From: Amycolatopsis mongoliensis | GTDB lineage: Bacteria; Actinomycetota; Actinomycetes; Mycobacteriales; Pseudonocardiaceae | Reading direction: 5' to 3' | Length of the DNA stretch: 64,000 bases | Assembly: GCF_030285665.1 (NCBI RefSeq) | Contig: NZ_CP127295.1 | Coordinates: 7,998,001-8,062,000, forward strand | Program-made: the position numbers and the translations under genes | Part shown: positions 1 to 8,785 of the stretch, piece by piece | Layout of the letters: every line of letters starts with the position of its first letter | Position numbering within the stretch: position 1 is the stretch's first letter | Notes under the pieces: model-generated | Database searches by the model: none | What the model saw: only the letters and a program-made list of their open reading frames with translations | What the model was told of the DNA's origin: nothing

Positions 1-1
1 G

Positions 2-2557
2 AAGGCCGCCCTCTCCAGCCCGCTCACACTGATCGTCGCGGCGGTGACCTCACTGCTCGCCTGCTTCCTCGGCACCGCCGCGATCCTGCAGGCCTCCGCG
101 GCCGGCGGCGCGACGATCGCCTACCAGACCGGGATCACCTGCCCCGACAGCTACGGACCCGGGTTCGGCAAGGGCAACATCCCCGTCCAGGACATCCCGG
201 CACTGACCGGCGCGGTGCAGCGCCACGCACCCGCGCACGGCTTCGGCCCGCCGGTCGTCGGCCAGTACACCACCGTCCTGCCCGGCACCCAGTTCAACGG
301 CGACCCGAACTACAAGATCCGCCTCGCCTACCGCGACCAGGCCGGTCTGGACAACCTGACGCTCCAGCAGGGCACCCGCGCGCCGGGGCTGTGGCTGGGC
401 AACGTCGTCGCCGACGCCGAGCACATCGGCGTCGGGACGAAACCCAGCATCCAGGGCATCGGGCTGCCGCCGGTCACCGGCATCTACCGCGACCTGCTCG
501 ACCCGCCGCCGCGCTGGTGGTGCTCGCAGCAGTCCGGCGCCGTCGTCGACCGGCTGGCCAACGACCCCATCGACTCGATCGTCTTCGCCACCGACCGCAA
601 GACCTTCGACGACACCGTCAAGGCCCTCGGCCTGACCAGGCTGCAGTACTTCCACATCTCGTTCTACGAACCGGCGCCGACCACGCTCAGCGCGGCCGAA
701 GACCTCCTGCAGCGCTCCCGCGACCTCATCGCCGACGTCCGCGCGGACCTCACCGCCCAGGGGCTCGGGAACCTGGTCGCCGCCGACGTCCCGACGTTCG
801 ACCGTTCGGTGCAAATCGCCCGCCAGGCCCAGGACAACGTGTTCGTCTCGATCCTGCCGCTCGCGCTGATCAGCGTCCTGGTCGGCTGCGCCGGCCTCGG
901 CACCGTCGCCCTCCAGTGGTACCAGCGCCGGCACGCGCAGCTGCGGCTGCTCGCCGCCCGCGGCAGCGGCCCCGGCGCCCTCGGCGGCCTCGCCGTCGCC
1001 GAACTGGGCCTGCCGATCCTGCTCGGCGGCGCCCTCGGCGCGGTCGCGGCCCGGCTGCTGCTCGGCGTGTACGGCCCACCCGGCACCCCCGACCCCGAAG
1101 CGGAGCTGCGCGCCGGTGCCGTCGCGGCGGGCGTGCTGGTCGTGTCGTTCGCGCTGCTGGCCCTGGTCGTCGCCGTCCGGGCCCACCGGGAGTTCGAACT
1201 CGGCCGCATCCGCCGCGAAGGCAACCGGATGCGGCTGCTGGGCTACTTCCCGTGGGAGCTCGCGACGGCCGGCATGGCGTGGCTCGGCTGGACCCGCCTG
1301 GCCCACTACAGCACCGGCTCACGGCTCGGAAATCCATTACCCCAGGTCGACCCGCTGGCCCTGACCTACCCGGTGTTCGTCGTGCTGACCGTCGGCCTGC
1401 TGACCGCCCGGCTGGCGTGGCTGGCCCTGCACGCGTCCCACCGGACGCGGATCTGGTCGCGCCCGGCACTGCAGCTGGCGATCCGGCGGCTGGCCGGCGC
1501 CCGCGCCCCGGTGACCGGCGTCCTGGTCATCGGCACCCTCGCCATCGGCACGCTGGCCACCGGCATCGGCATCGCCAACGGCCAGGAAGCCGCGCTCGAC
1601 ACGAAGTCGTCGATCTTCGTCGGCAGCAACGCCCGCCTCGACACCGACAGCCCGATCGGGATGGGCACCGTCCCGATGCCCGCCGCACTGGCCGGCACCA
1701 GCACCGTCGTCGGCGAGCTGACCGGCACCGGCAGCGTCGTGCTGGTGGTCGACCCCGCGACCTTCACCCAGGGCGCCGCCGTCGGCGACATCCCGGCCGG
1801 CGACCTCGACGCGCTGCTGCGGCAGATCTCGCAACCGGACCCGAAGGGCACCCCGGTGATCCGCATCGGCCACACCGCCAAGCAGCGCCCGCAACTGCCG
1901 GACGGACTGCGCGACGCCGTCCCGGTCGCCGACCTGCCGGTGTTCCCGATGGTCGGCACCTCACCCGGCTACATCGTCTCCCGCACCGCGCTCGACCACG
2001 GGCAGCTGGACCGGATCCCGAAGTGGAGCGTCCTCACGACCGCGACGATGGCCGACGCCACCGCCGCACTGCGCGCCGCGGGCGTGTTCATCCCGAACCG
2101 GACCAGCCGCGAAACCGCCCTGGACGGCCTGCCGTTCTTCGTCGTGTCGTGGACGTTCTCGTTCGTGGCGCTGCTCGGCGCGGTCCTCGGGGTCGTGGCG
2201 ATCCTCGCGCTGCTGGTGGCGGTCGAGGTCCGGCGGCGGCAGAACGCCCTCGCCGGAGCGCTCGTGCTGCGCATGGGCATGCGCCCGCGGACGCTGCTGG
2301 CGAGCCACCTGATGGAACTGGGCGCCCTCAGCGGACTGGCGATCATCGTCGGCGTCGTGTGCGGGATCTCGGTGGCGGGACTGTCGGTGCCGCGGTTCGA
2401 CCCCGCGACCTTCCTCGCCCCACGCTCGGAACTGCCCGACCCGCTGCCGTTCGTGCTGACCGTTCTCGCCGTCGGCGTCCTGGTCGTGGGCCTGGCCGGC
2501 TGGATCGCGGTGCGCTCGGTGCGCACCGCCCGGACCGCGGAGCTGATCCGTGCCTGA
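2..2557 (+). CDS. FtsX-type ABC transporter permease (5' truncated)
   Basis: Integral-membrane permease of the MacB/FtsX type, expected to work with the two ATPases encoded directly downstream. The reading frame is open to the left edge of the window, so the true start lies outside. The in-frame GTG at 44 falls inside a hydrophobic helix and is unlikely to be the start. After the first helix comes an extracytoplasmic domain of about 240 residues. Hydrophobic helices follow at about nt 840-930, 990-1070, 1110-1180, 1330-1420 and 1500-1570, then a second outer domain, then a C-terminal FtsX unit with three helices (about nt 2140-2230, 2300-2380, 2440-2515). The substrate cannot be predicted; relatives export peptides or antibiotics or remodel the envelope. 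The end overlaps the next start, indicating an operon. Confidence 0.85.
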   Translation, partial: KAALSSPLTLIVAAVTSLLACFLGTAAILQASAAGGATIAYQTGITCPDSYGPGFGKGNIPVQDIPALTGAVQRHAPAHGFGPPVVGQYTTVLPGTQFNGDPNYKIRLAYRDQAGLDNLTLQQGTRAPGLWLGNVVADAEHIGVGTKPSIQGIGLPPVTGIYRDLLDPPPRWWCSQQSGAVVDRLANDPIDSIVFATDRKTFDDTVKALGLTRLQYFHISFYEPAPTTLSAAEDLLQRSRDLIADVRADLTAQGLGNLVAADVPTFDRSVQIARQAQDNVFVSILPLALISVLVGCAGLGTVALQWYQRRHAQLRLLAARGSGPGALGGLAVAELGLPILLGGALGAVAARLLLGVYGPPGTPDPEAELRAGAVAAGVLVVSFALLALVVAVRAHREFELGRIRREGNRMRLLGYFPWELATAGMAWLGWTRLAHYSTGSRLGNPLPQVDPLALTYPVFVVLTVGLLTARLAWLALHASHRTRIWSRPALQLAIRRLAGARAPVTGVLVIGTLAIGTLATGIGIANGQEAALDTKSSIFVGSNARLDTDSPIGMGTVPMPAALAGTSTVVGELTGTGSVVLVVDPATFTQGAAVGDIPAGDLDALLRQISQPDPKGTPVIRIGHTAKQRPQLPDGLRDAVPVADLPVFPMVGTSPGYIVSRTALDHGQLDRIPKWSVLTTATMADATAALRAAGVFIPNRTSRETALDGLPFFVVSWTFSFVALLGAVLGVVAILALLVAVEVRRRQNALAGALVLRMGMRPRTLLASHLMELGALSGLAIIVGVVCGISVAGLSVPRFDPATFLAPRSELPDPLPFVLTVLAVGVLVVGLAGWIAVRSVRTARTAELIRA

Positions 2558-3242
2558 CAAACCGATCTTCTCCCTCCGCGGCATCGGCGTCGACTACCCG
2601 ACCCCGGCCGGGATCGTCACCGGCGTCGACGACGTCACCTTCGACGTCCCCGCACGCGGCATGACCGTCTTCGCCGGGCCGTCCGGCTCCGGGAAGTCGA
2701 CCCTGCTGCGCGTGCTGGGCCTGTTCGAACAGCCCGCCCGCGGCACGCTGACGTTCCAAGGCGCCGACGTCCGCAAGCTCAAGCACCGCGAACGGCGCGC
2801 GCTGCGACGCCACCACCTCGGACTGGTGTTCCAGAACCCGTCCGACAACCTGCTCGGCTACCTGTCGGTGGCCGAGAACCTGCGTGCCGCGGCCGAAGCC
2901 GCCGGAACCGACTGCGCCGCCGACGACATCCTCGGACAGCTCGGCCTGCACGGCACCGGCGACTGGAAGATCTCCGCGCTCTCGGGCGGGCAGCAGCAAC
3001 GGCTCGCCTTCGGATGCGTACTCGCCGCGCGCTCGACGGTGATCCTCGCCGACGAACCGACCTCCCAGCTGGACGAAGCGTCGGCCGACCTCGTACTGGA
3101 CACGCTGCAGTACCTGGTGGACCAGGACTTCGCAGTACTGGTCGCCTCGCACGACGAACGCCTCATCGACCTCGGCGTGCGCGTGGCCCGGCTGCACAAG
3201 GGCACGCTCGAAGGCATCGAAGAACGGGAGCCCCAGCCGTGA
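2550..3242 (+). CDS. ABC transporter ATP-binding protein (LolD/MacB type)
   Basis: ATPase of the lipoprotein/macrolide-export subfamily that would energise the FtsX-type permease just upstream. It is 230 residues, the usual size. Visible motifs are Walker A GPSGSGKST (residues 43-51), a Q-loop in LVFQNPSDN, the ABC signature LSGGQQQR, Walker B ILADEPT and the switch histidine in VASHD. The GTG start at 2550 lies inside the end of the permease gene, so translation is probably coupled. The next gene starts within this gene's stop codon (GTGA overlap). A single permease followed by two different ATPases suggests a heterodimeric motor or a switchable one. Confidence 0.9.
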   Translation: MPDKPIFSLRGIGVDYPTPAGIVTGVDDVTFDVPARGMTVFAGPSGSGKSTLLRVLGLFEQPARGTLTFQGADVRKLKHRERRALRRHHLGLVFQNPSDNLLGYLSVAENLRAAAEAAGTDCAADDILGQLGLHGTGDWKISALSGGQQQRLAFGCVLAARSTVILADEPTSQLDEASADLVLDTLQYLVDQDFAVLVASHDERLIDLGVRVARLHKGTLEGIEEREPQP

Positions 3243-3913
3243 CCGAGTCCCTCCTGGAAGCCGTCGGCCTGCGCCGCAGCTTCACCCACCCCAGCGGGGA
3301 CATCGAGGTCCTGCGCGGGCTCGAACTGCGCGTCGGCGCCGGCGAGCTCGTCACGGTCTCGGGCCGCTCCGGTTCCGGCAAGAGCGCCCTGCTGGCACTG
3401 CTGTGCGGGTTCGACTCCCCCGACTCCGGCTGCGTGCTGCTCGACGGCGTCCCGATCAGCGGCGCCCCACCGTGGCACACCTGCGCCGTCCTGCCGCAGG
3501 CCCTCGGGCTCGCCAACGAGCTGACGATCGCCGAGAACGTCGCCCTCCCGCTGCGGCTGCGCTCGGACGTCCCCCGCCCCTCCCCCGCGGCGATCCACGA
3601 GCGGGTCACCGAACTCCTCGGCGAACTGGGCATCGGCGAACTCGGCGACCGCTACCCCCTCGAAGTCTCCTTCGGCCAGCAACAGCGCGTCGCCCTGGCC
3701 CGCGCGGTCGCCGGCCGGCCCCGGGTCCTGCTCACCGACGAACCGACCGCCCACCTGGACGCCGGCAGCACACCCCGGGTCCTGCGGCTGCTGCGCCGCT
3801 GCGCGTCCGAAGGCGCGGCCGTGATCGTCGCGACCCACGACGACGAAGTGCACCGCATCGCCGACCGCCGCGTCCGCCTCCTCGACGGAGTGCTCACCGC
3901 GCTGCTGGACTAA
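3239..3913 (+). CDS. ABC transporter ATP-binding protein, second of the pair
   Basis: Second ATPase of the three-gene transporter operon, 224 residues. The start is the GTG at 3239 that overlaps the previous stop (GTGA). Longer in-frame starts would run deep into the upstream gene. Walker A (SGRSGSGKSALL) and Walker B (VLLTDEPTAHL) are intact, as is the H-loop in VATHDD. The ABC signature is degenerate: VSFGQQQR replaces LSGGQQQR, so this subunit may be catalytically weak. That would fit an asymmetric heterodimer with the canonical ATPase at 2550. Only the motif change is seen; the heterodimer is inference. Confidence 0.85.
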   Translation: MTESLLEAVGLRRSFTHPSGDIEVLRGLELRVGAGELVTVSGRSGSGKSALLALLCGFDSPDSGCVLLDGVPISGAPPWHTCAVLPQALGLANELTIAENVALPLRLRSDVPRPSPAAIHERVTELLGELGIGELGDRYPLEVSFGQQQRVALARAVAGRPRVLLTDEPTAHLDAGSTPRVLRLLRRCASEGAAVIVATHDDEVHRIADRRVRLLDGVLTALLD

Positions 3914-3996
3914 CCGATCAGGAATCGAGAAGCGCTGGTCAACGGCCGCGAATAGCGTCGACGCCGTACCGCACCACCGACTTCAGGAGCACCACG

Positions 3997-4350
3997 ATGA
4001 GCACCCAGGGGATCAAGACCGTTCTCCACCCCGTCACCGACCTGACCGCCGCCAAGGCCGTCTACACCGCCCTGCTCGGCATCGAACCCCAGGCCGACGC
4101 GCCCTACTACGTCGGCTACGACACCGAGGGCCAGCACATCGGCTTGGTGCCCAACGGCGCGCAGCAGCAGGGCATGACCGGCCCGGTGAGCTACTGGCAC
4201 GTCAGCGACATCGCAGCGAAGCTCGCCGAGGTCACCGCCGCGGGCGCGAAGGTCAAGGACGAGCCGAAGGACGTCGGCAACGGCCGCTTGGTCGCGACCT
4301 TCACCGACGCCGACGGCAACGTCCTCGGCCTCCTGCAGGACCCCGCCTAG
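3997..4350 (+). CDS. VOC (glyoxalase/bleomycin-resistance fold) family protein
   Basis: Small 117-residue protein of the vicinal-oxygen-chelate superfamily. The beta-alpha-beta-beta-beta pattern is visible: VLHPVTDLTAAKAVYTALLGIEP opens the first module and FTDADGNVLGLLQDP closes the second. Such single-domain proteins are metal-dependent lyases or dioxygenases, or bind antibiotics; the substrate is unknown. A clear AGGAG (3984-3988) precedes the ATG at 3997. Its stop shares a CTAG with the convergent SDR gene at 4347, so the two genes overlap by 4 bp at their ends. Confidence 0.8.
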   Translation: MSTQGIKTVLHPVTDLTAAKAVYTALLGIEPQADAPYYVGYDTEGQHIGLVPNGAQQQGMTGPVSYWHVSDIAAKLAEVTAAGAKVKDEPKDVGNGRLVATFTDADGNVLGLLQDPA

Positions 4351-5186
4351 TCCAGCGCGGTCGCCCGGCTGACCTCCTCCCAGGCGGCCAGGTCCGCCGC
4401 CAGCGCCCGGTGCTGAGCGCGGATCGCCTCCACGGCGTCCGCGCCCAGCGCGAGGTGCAGCGGCGCGTCGGCACTGCCGACCGCCCGCACGATCGCCGCG
4501 GCCGCCTTGGCCGGGTCGCCCGGCTGGGTGCCGTCCATCGACTCGACCGCGTCCCGCGTCCCCGACGTCGACACCGCGTAGGCGTCGATCGTGCGGGAGC
4601 GGTGCATCCGGTCGCCGCCGAACTCCGTGCGGAACGCACCCGGCTCCACGATCAGCACCTGCACCCCGAACGGCTTCACCTCTTCGGCGAGCGCCTCGGA
4701 CAGGCCTTCCAGCGCGTACTTCGCCGCGCTGTAGGCACCGAACCCGGGCATCGACAGCTGCCCACCCATCGAGCTGATCTGCACCACCGTGCCACCACCC
4801 TGCGCCCGCAGGTGCGGCAGCACCGCCTTCGTCACCGCCACCGCCCCGAAGAACATCACCTCCATCAGCGCGCGCAGCTCCTCCAGCGTCAGCTCCTCGA
4901 CCGCGCCGACCGAGCCGTTGCCGGCGTTGTTGACCACCACGTCGATCCGGCCGAACTCCTCGAGCGCGGTCTTCACCGCCGCGTCGACCTGACCGGCATC
5001 GGTGACGTCCAGCGCCGCCGTCCGGACCCGGTCCCCGCCACGATCCCGCAGGTCGGCCAGGGTCTCCGGGCGCCGCGCGGTGGCCAGCACCCGGTCACCC
5101 GCGGCCAGCGCGGCCAGCGCGATCTCCCGGCCGAACCCGGCCGAGCAGCCGGTGACCAGCCAGACGCGGCCGTCGGTGTTCGTCAT
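4347..5186 (-). CDS. Short-chain dehydrogenase/reductase
   Basis: NAD(P)-dependent oxidoreductase of 279 residues with a classical SDR Rossmann fold. The N-terminal cofactor motif is VTGCSAGFGREIA (TGxxxGxG), followed by NNAGNG. The catalytic Ser lies in QISSMGG and the active-site YxxxK in YSAAKYALEGLSEAL. The length and the C-terminal substrate-lid region fit the group often annotated as oxidoreductase/SDR. Substrate unknown. The gene is divergent from a LysR regulator at 5285 with 98 bp between starts, the arrangement expected if the regulator controls it. A GGGAGGA ribosome site precedes the ATG. It converges with the VOC gene through a shared CTAG. Confidence 0.88.
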   Translation of the reverse strand: MTNTDGRVWLVTGCSAGFGREIALAALAAGDRVLATARRPETLADLRDRGGDRVRTAALDVTDAGQVDAAVKTALEEFGRIDVVVNNAGNGSVGAVEELTLEELRALMEVMFFGAVAVTKAVLPHLRAQGGGTVVQISSMGGQLSMPGFGAYSAAKYALEGLSEALAEEVKPFGVQVLIVEPGAFRTEFGGDRMHRSRTIDAYAVSTSGTRDAVESMDGTQPGDPAKAAAAIVRAVGSADAPLHLALGADAVEAIRAQHRALAADLAAWEEVSRATALD

Positions 5187-5284
5187 CTTCGCGTTCCTCC
5201 CAGTGGTTTCCTCCCCGCCATCCTGGGGACGATCACCACCGCACCGCCAACACCGATCTCCTGCCGGGGCTACAGTCCGAGCCT

Positions 5285-6187
5285 GTGACCCCCAAGTTGC
5301 GCCAGCTTCGCTACTTCGTCGCCGTCGCCGACGAAACCAGCTTCACGCGCGCCGCCGCCGGCCTGCACATCGCCCAACAGTCGCTCTCCCAGCAGATCAC
5401 CGTCCTCGAACGAAGCCTGGGCGCGCGGCTGTTCGACCGCGACGCGCGCGGGACCCGCCTCACCGCCGTCGGCGAGCTCTTCCTGCCGGAAGCCCGCGCG
5501 GTCCTGGCCCGCGCCGACGAAGCCGTCGCGACGCTCGGGCGGGCCGTACGCGGCGAAATCGGCACCGTGCGCCTCGCGTTCCTCACCACCACGGCGAACT
5601 ACCTGCTGCCGCCGATCGTCCGCGCCGTCCGCGAACGGTTCCCCGACCTCACGGTCACGACGGCCGAAGCCTCGATCGCCGAACTCGTCGACGGCCTGCG
5701 CGAACGCCGCTTCGACCTCGCGTTCACCCGGCCGCCCCTGGTCGAAGGACTGACGTCCCGCACATTGCTGACCGAAGAAGTGTGCGCCGTCCTCCCGGCC
5801 GACCACCCGCTGGCCGGGCGCACATCGCTCAAGCTGGCGGACCTGGCCGGGGAACCGTGGGTCCTGACCCCGCGCAGCAGCTGGGAACCCTGGCACCGCA
5901 GCTACGACGCCGACTTCGCCGCCGCCGGCTTCACCCCGCGCGTCGTCCAGCGAGCCGCCACCGTGCAGGGACTCCTGGGTCTCGTCGCGGCCGGGGTCGG
6001 CGTCACGAGGCTGACCCGCTCGTCGCACAGCCTGCGGCGCAGCGGCGTGGCGTTCGTGCCCCTCGAGGACGACGTCGCCCGGACCGAACTGGTGTGGGTA
6101 CCCGGCCACGACAACCCGGCGGTCCCGGTGATCGCGGACGTCGCCGCCGAACTGGCGGCGACCACCGACCTGACCGAAGCGGGCTAG
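5285..6187 (+). CDS. LysR-family transcriptional regulator
   Basis: LTTR of 300 residues, the standard family length. The N-terminal winged helix-turn-helix is clear (LRQLRYFVAVADETSFTRAA followed by QSLSQQITVLERSLGARLFDR). The C-terminal two-lobed effector domain follows, with a conserved VRLAFL entry strand. It is transcribed divergently from the SDR gene ending at 4347, its most likely target. The effector is unknown. A TACAGT element at 5271-5276 lies 8 nt before the GTG start and no Shine-Dalgarno is visible, so the mRNA may be leaderless or nearly so. Confidence 0.88.
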   Translation: MTPKLRQLRYFVAVADETSFTRAAAGLHIAQQSLSQQITVLERSLGARLFDRDARGTRLTAVGELFLPEARAVLARADEAVATLGRAVRGEIGTVRLAFLTTTANYLLPPIVRAVRERFPDLTVTTAEASIAELVDGLRERRFDLAFTRPPLVEGLTSRTLLTEEVCAVLPADHPLAGRTSLKLADLAGEPWVLTPRSSWEPWHRSYDADFAAAGFTPRVVQRAATVQGLLGLVAAGVGVTRLTRSSHSLRRSGVAFVPLEDDVARTELVWVPGHDNPAVPVIADVAAELAATTDLTEAG

Positions 6188-6287
6188 CGCCTCGCCGGAA
6201 TCGCGTGGGATGCCCGCTCTCGCCGGGTTCACATCGAAAGTTGATCGACAAGCCCATTTGGTTGACGAGCATCCTCACCTTTTCTTG

Positions 6288-6317
6288 TTGACGCCCAACC
6301 GGCAACGCCAATAGCCT
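6288..6317 (+). promoter_or_regulatory. Sigma-70-type promoter of the P450 gene
   Basis: TTGACG at 6288-6293 and TAGCCT at 6312-6317 are separated by 18 bp, a good vegetative promoter for an actinobacterium. It lies in an unusually AT-rich stretch of the 195-bp gap between the LysR and P450 genes. Transcription would begin near 6324, leaving a leader of about 58 nt that contains GAAGGAG before the ATG at 6382. A second TTGACG occurs at 6262. Confidence 0.6.
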
Positions 6318-6381
6318 GTGCAATGTCAACGAATGAATTGCTTCGTTCTGGGGAAATCGGTTTCAGCGAAGGAGCCGCGGG

Positions 6382-7566
6382 ATGAACTCGCCCGAAGTCC
6401 GCCCACCCTCACTGGAAGACGGCGGCGCCGCGCTGTTCGCGTGGGTCGACGAGATGCGCGAGAACCACCCGGTCATCGAGGACGACGACGACACCTGGCA
6501 CGTATTCCGGCACGCCGACGTCCGCCGCATTTTCACCGATCACCAGACATTCTCCTCCGACCCGGGATTGCTGCTCCCGGACACCGCCGAAGCCGTCCGC
6601 GGCAATATGGCCGCCGTCGACCCGCCGGTCCACCACCGCCTCCGGAAACTCGTCAGCAAAGCCTTCACCCCGAAAGTCGTCGCCGACCTCGAACCGCGGA
6701 TCGTGACCGCCACCGACACCCTCATCACCGAAATGGCCGAACGGGACGACCCCGACCTCATCCGGGACCTCGCCTACGCACTACCCGTCGTGGTCATCGG
6801 CGACCTGATCGGCATCCCACCCGAGGACCGCACCCTCTACCGCGGCTGGGCCGACGCCCTGCTCGCCGGCGGCGGCCCCCAAGAAGACGGCACCTCGCTG
6901 ACCGAAGTCATGGAGAACTACCTCTCCGCCCTGCTCGCCCAACGCCGCCGCACTCCCGAAGACGACCTCTTCAGCGCCCTCGCCCACGCCGAAGTCGACG
7001 GCGAACACCTCGCCGACCACGAGGTGCTCAACTTCGCCTCCCTGCTGCTGGCCGCCGGCCACATCACCACCACCATGATGCTCGGCAACACCGTGCTGTC
7101 CCTGCACGAGTTCCCCGAAGCCGCCGCCGCGGTCCGCCGCGACCCCAGTCTGGTACCCAGCCTCCTCGAAGAGGTCACCCGTCACCGCCCGCCGATCATG
7201 CGCCTGCTGCGGATCAGCACGACCGACGTCGAACTCGGCGGCGTCACCATCCCCGCCAAATCCATGGTCACCCCCTGGGTACTCGGCGCCAACCGCGACC
7301 CCCGCCACCACACGCGCCCGGCCGAATTCGACCCACGCCCCCGCAAGCAAACCAACCTCGCCTTCGGCGGCGGCGTCCACTTCTGCCTCGGCGCCCCGCT
7401 GGCCAGGCTCGAAGGACGAGTGGTGTTCGAACAGCTGCTGGACCGCTTCGCCGACATCCGCGTCCGCGACGGCGTCCAGGTCGGCTACCCCTCACCGATG
7501 ATCTTCGGCGTCCGCGAGCTGCCGGTCGAACTGGTCCCCCGCCACACCATCGCGCGCTCGGCGTGA
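6382..7566 (+). CDS. Cytochrome P450 monooxygenase
   Basis: Soluble bacterial class I P450 of 394 residues. The heme-binding loop FGGGVHFCLG is present with axial Cys335, and the ExxR motif is seen in EEVTRHRP. The I-helix reads LLLAAGHITTTMM: the acidic residue usually preceding the conserved Thr is Ile, a variant also known in some secondary-metabolite P450s. No ferredoxin or ferredoxin reductase gene is nearby, and there are no biosynthetic core genes, so this is an orphan P450 that must borrow redox partners. Its own promoter is at 6288-6317. The substrate cannot be told from sequence. Confidence 0.93.
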   Translation: MNSPEVRPPSLEDGGAALFAWVDEMRENHPVIEDDDDTWHVFRHADVRRIFTDHQTFSSDPGLLLPDTAEAVRGNMAAVDPPVHHRLRKLVSKAFTPKVVADLEPRIVTATDTLITEMAERDDPDLIRDLAYALPVVVIGDLIGIPPEDRTLYRGWADALLAGGGPQEDGTSLTEVMENYLSALLAQRRRTPEDDLFSALAHAEVDGEHLADHEVLNFASLLLAAGHITTTMMLGNTVLSLHEFPEAAAAVRRDPSLVPSLLEEVTRHRPPIMRLLRISTTDVELGGVTIPAKSMVTPWVLGANRDPRHHTRPAEFDPRPRKQTNLAFGGGVHFCLGAPLARLEGRVVFEQLLDRFADIRVRDGVQVGYPSPMIFGVRELPVELVPRHTIARSA

Positions 7567-7613
7567 CCGGTGACGCACCCCCGCCCGATCACTGATCCGT
7601 AGACTCGACGACG

Positions 7614-8693
7614 ATGCGACGTCTTCGGTGGTACTGGGGGGCACTGGTCCTCGCGTGCGTGGTCCTGCTGGCCGGCTTGTTCGTCTTCTTCGGCTCCGAA
7701 AGCAAACTCGGGCAACCCCAGCCACGGCAGGGCCCACCGGGCACCGGGCCGCTCACCGTCGTCGCGATGGGAGACAGCACTGTCTCCGGCGAAGGCGCCG
7801 GCCAGTACACCGCCACCACCAACGGCCAGGGCGGCAACTGGTGCCACCGCTCCCCCAACGCCTTCGTGGACAAGATCGCCATCCCCGGCATCACCGCGCA
7901 CGTCAACCTCGGCTGCTCCGGCGCACCCGCCGAACAGGTCGCGCTCGGCGACGTCAAGCAGTGGACCGAGCCTTCACAGGCGCAGCAGCTGGCCGCGCTG
8001 GTCAAGGACCACCGCGTCGCCGCGGTGGTCATCGCCGTCGGCGCCAACGACGAGCCGAAGTTCTCCAACCAGGTGACCGACTGCTTCAAGGCGTGGTTCA
8101 ACGTCGGCGGCCCACCCTGCAGCACCGCACTGAAGCAGACCTGGCAGTCCAAAGTGGACGCAATGGTGCCGAAGGTCGCCACCGCCGTGTCGGACGTCAA
8201 GAAGGTGCTGGCTTCCGCCGGGTACGTCCCGGCGGACTACCAGCTGATCCTGCAGTCCTACGCCGCCCCGATCGGACCGGACCTGCCGGAGGACCTGCGC
8301 AGCCTCAACGGCTGCCCGTTCCGCGTCGAGGACCTGCGGTGGATCTCCCAGACCGGGATCGGCGTGCTGTCGGCGGGCCTCAAGTCGGCCGCCCAGCAGA
8401 CCGGCGCGCGGTTCCTGGACCTGGCGAAGGCAGGGGTCAAGCACGAGGCGTGCAGCGGCGGCGCCAACCCGGCGACGGAGTGGTTCACGCGGCTGACGCT
8501 CCAGCTGGCGGACCTCGGCCAGGCCGACCGGGCGGGCCACGCGCTGCAGGAGTCGTTCCACCCCAACGCGGCCGGCCACGCGGCGATCGCGAACTGCCTG
8601 ACGGAGTTCATCGCCGCCCGCGACGGCAACGCGTCCTGCCTCGCGGGCGCGGACGGCAAGCTGCACGCGGCCCCGGAGGTCGTGGCGCGCTGA
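7614..8693 (+). CDS. Exported SGNH/GDSL-type hydrolase
   Basis: Predicted secreted or membrane-anchored esterase/lipase of 359 residues. A single N-terminal hydrophobic segment (residues about 8-27) precedes a Pro/Gly-rich linker. Catalytic blocks of the SGNH family follow: VAMGDSTVSGEG (nucleophile Ser55), IAVGANDE (block III GxND) and ESFHPNAAGH (block V His). Several cysteines (NWCHR, LGCSG, TDCF, PPCS, NGCP, EACS, ANCL) suggest disulfides outside the cell. No Shine-Dalgarno is obvious; TAGACT at 7600-7605 lies 8 nt before the ATG, so transcription may be nearly leaderless. The substrate is unknown; relatives deacylate lipids or polysaccharides. Confidence 0.85.
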   Translation: MRRLRWYWGALVLACVVLLAGLFVFFGSESKLGQPQPRQGPPGTGPLTVVAMGDSTVSGEGAGQYTATTNGQGGNWCHRSPNAFVDKIAIPGITAHVNLGCSGAPAEQVALGDVKQWTEPSQAQQLAALVKDHRVAAVVIAVGANDEPKFSNQVTDCFKAWFNVGGPPCSTALKQTWQSKVDAMVPKVATAVSDVKKVLASAGYVPADYQLILQSYAAPIGPDLPEDLRSLNGCPFRVEDLRWISQTGIGVLSAGLKSAAQQTGARFLDLAKAGVKHEACSGGANPATEWFTRLTLQLADLGQADRAGHALQESFHPNAAGHAAIANCLTEFIAARDGNASCLAGADGKLHAAPEVVAR

Positions 8694-8767
8694 CTCCCCT
8701 CGTCTTTTGCGGCTTTGAGGGTGACATATGCGCTTACCGGACCGCTGTTTTCCTACCTGGACCCACG

Positions 8768-8783
8768 GTATAGGTCGTTATAC
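8768..8783. promoter_or_regulatory. GTATAGGTCGTTATAC palindrome, copy 1
   Basis: Exact copy of a 16-bp interrupted palindrome (GTATA-N6-TATAC) that occurs four times in the window. Unlike the other copies it is not near a gene start. It lies in the 92-bp gap between the convergent 3' ends of the SGNH hydrolase and the toxin gene. Function here is unclear: a regulator-binding site, an antisense promoter, or a relic. Confidence 0.5.
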
Positions 8784-8785
8784 AT

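Noticed and set aside
2..2557. GTG at 44 as the genuine start of the permease gene
   Set aside because: The frame is open further left with coding-like sequence and the GTG falls inside a membrane helix; the gene is cut by the window edge.
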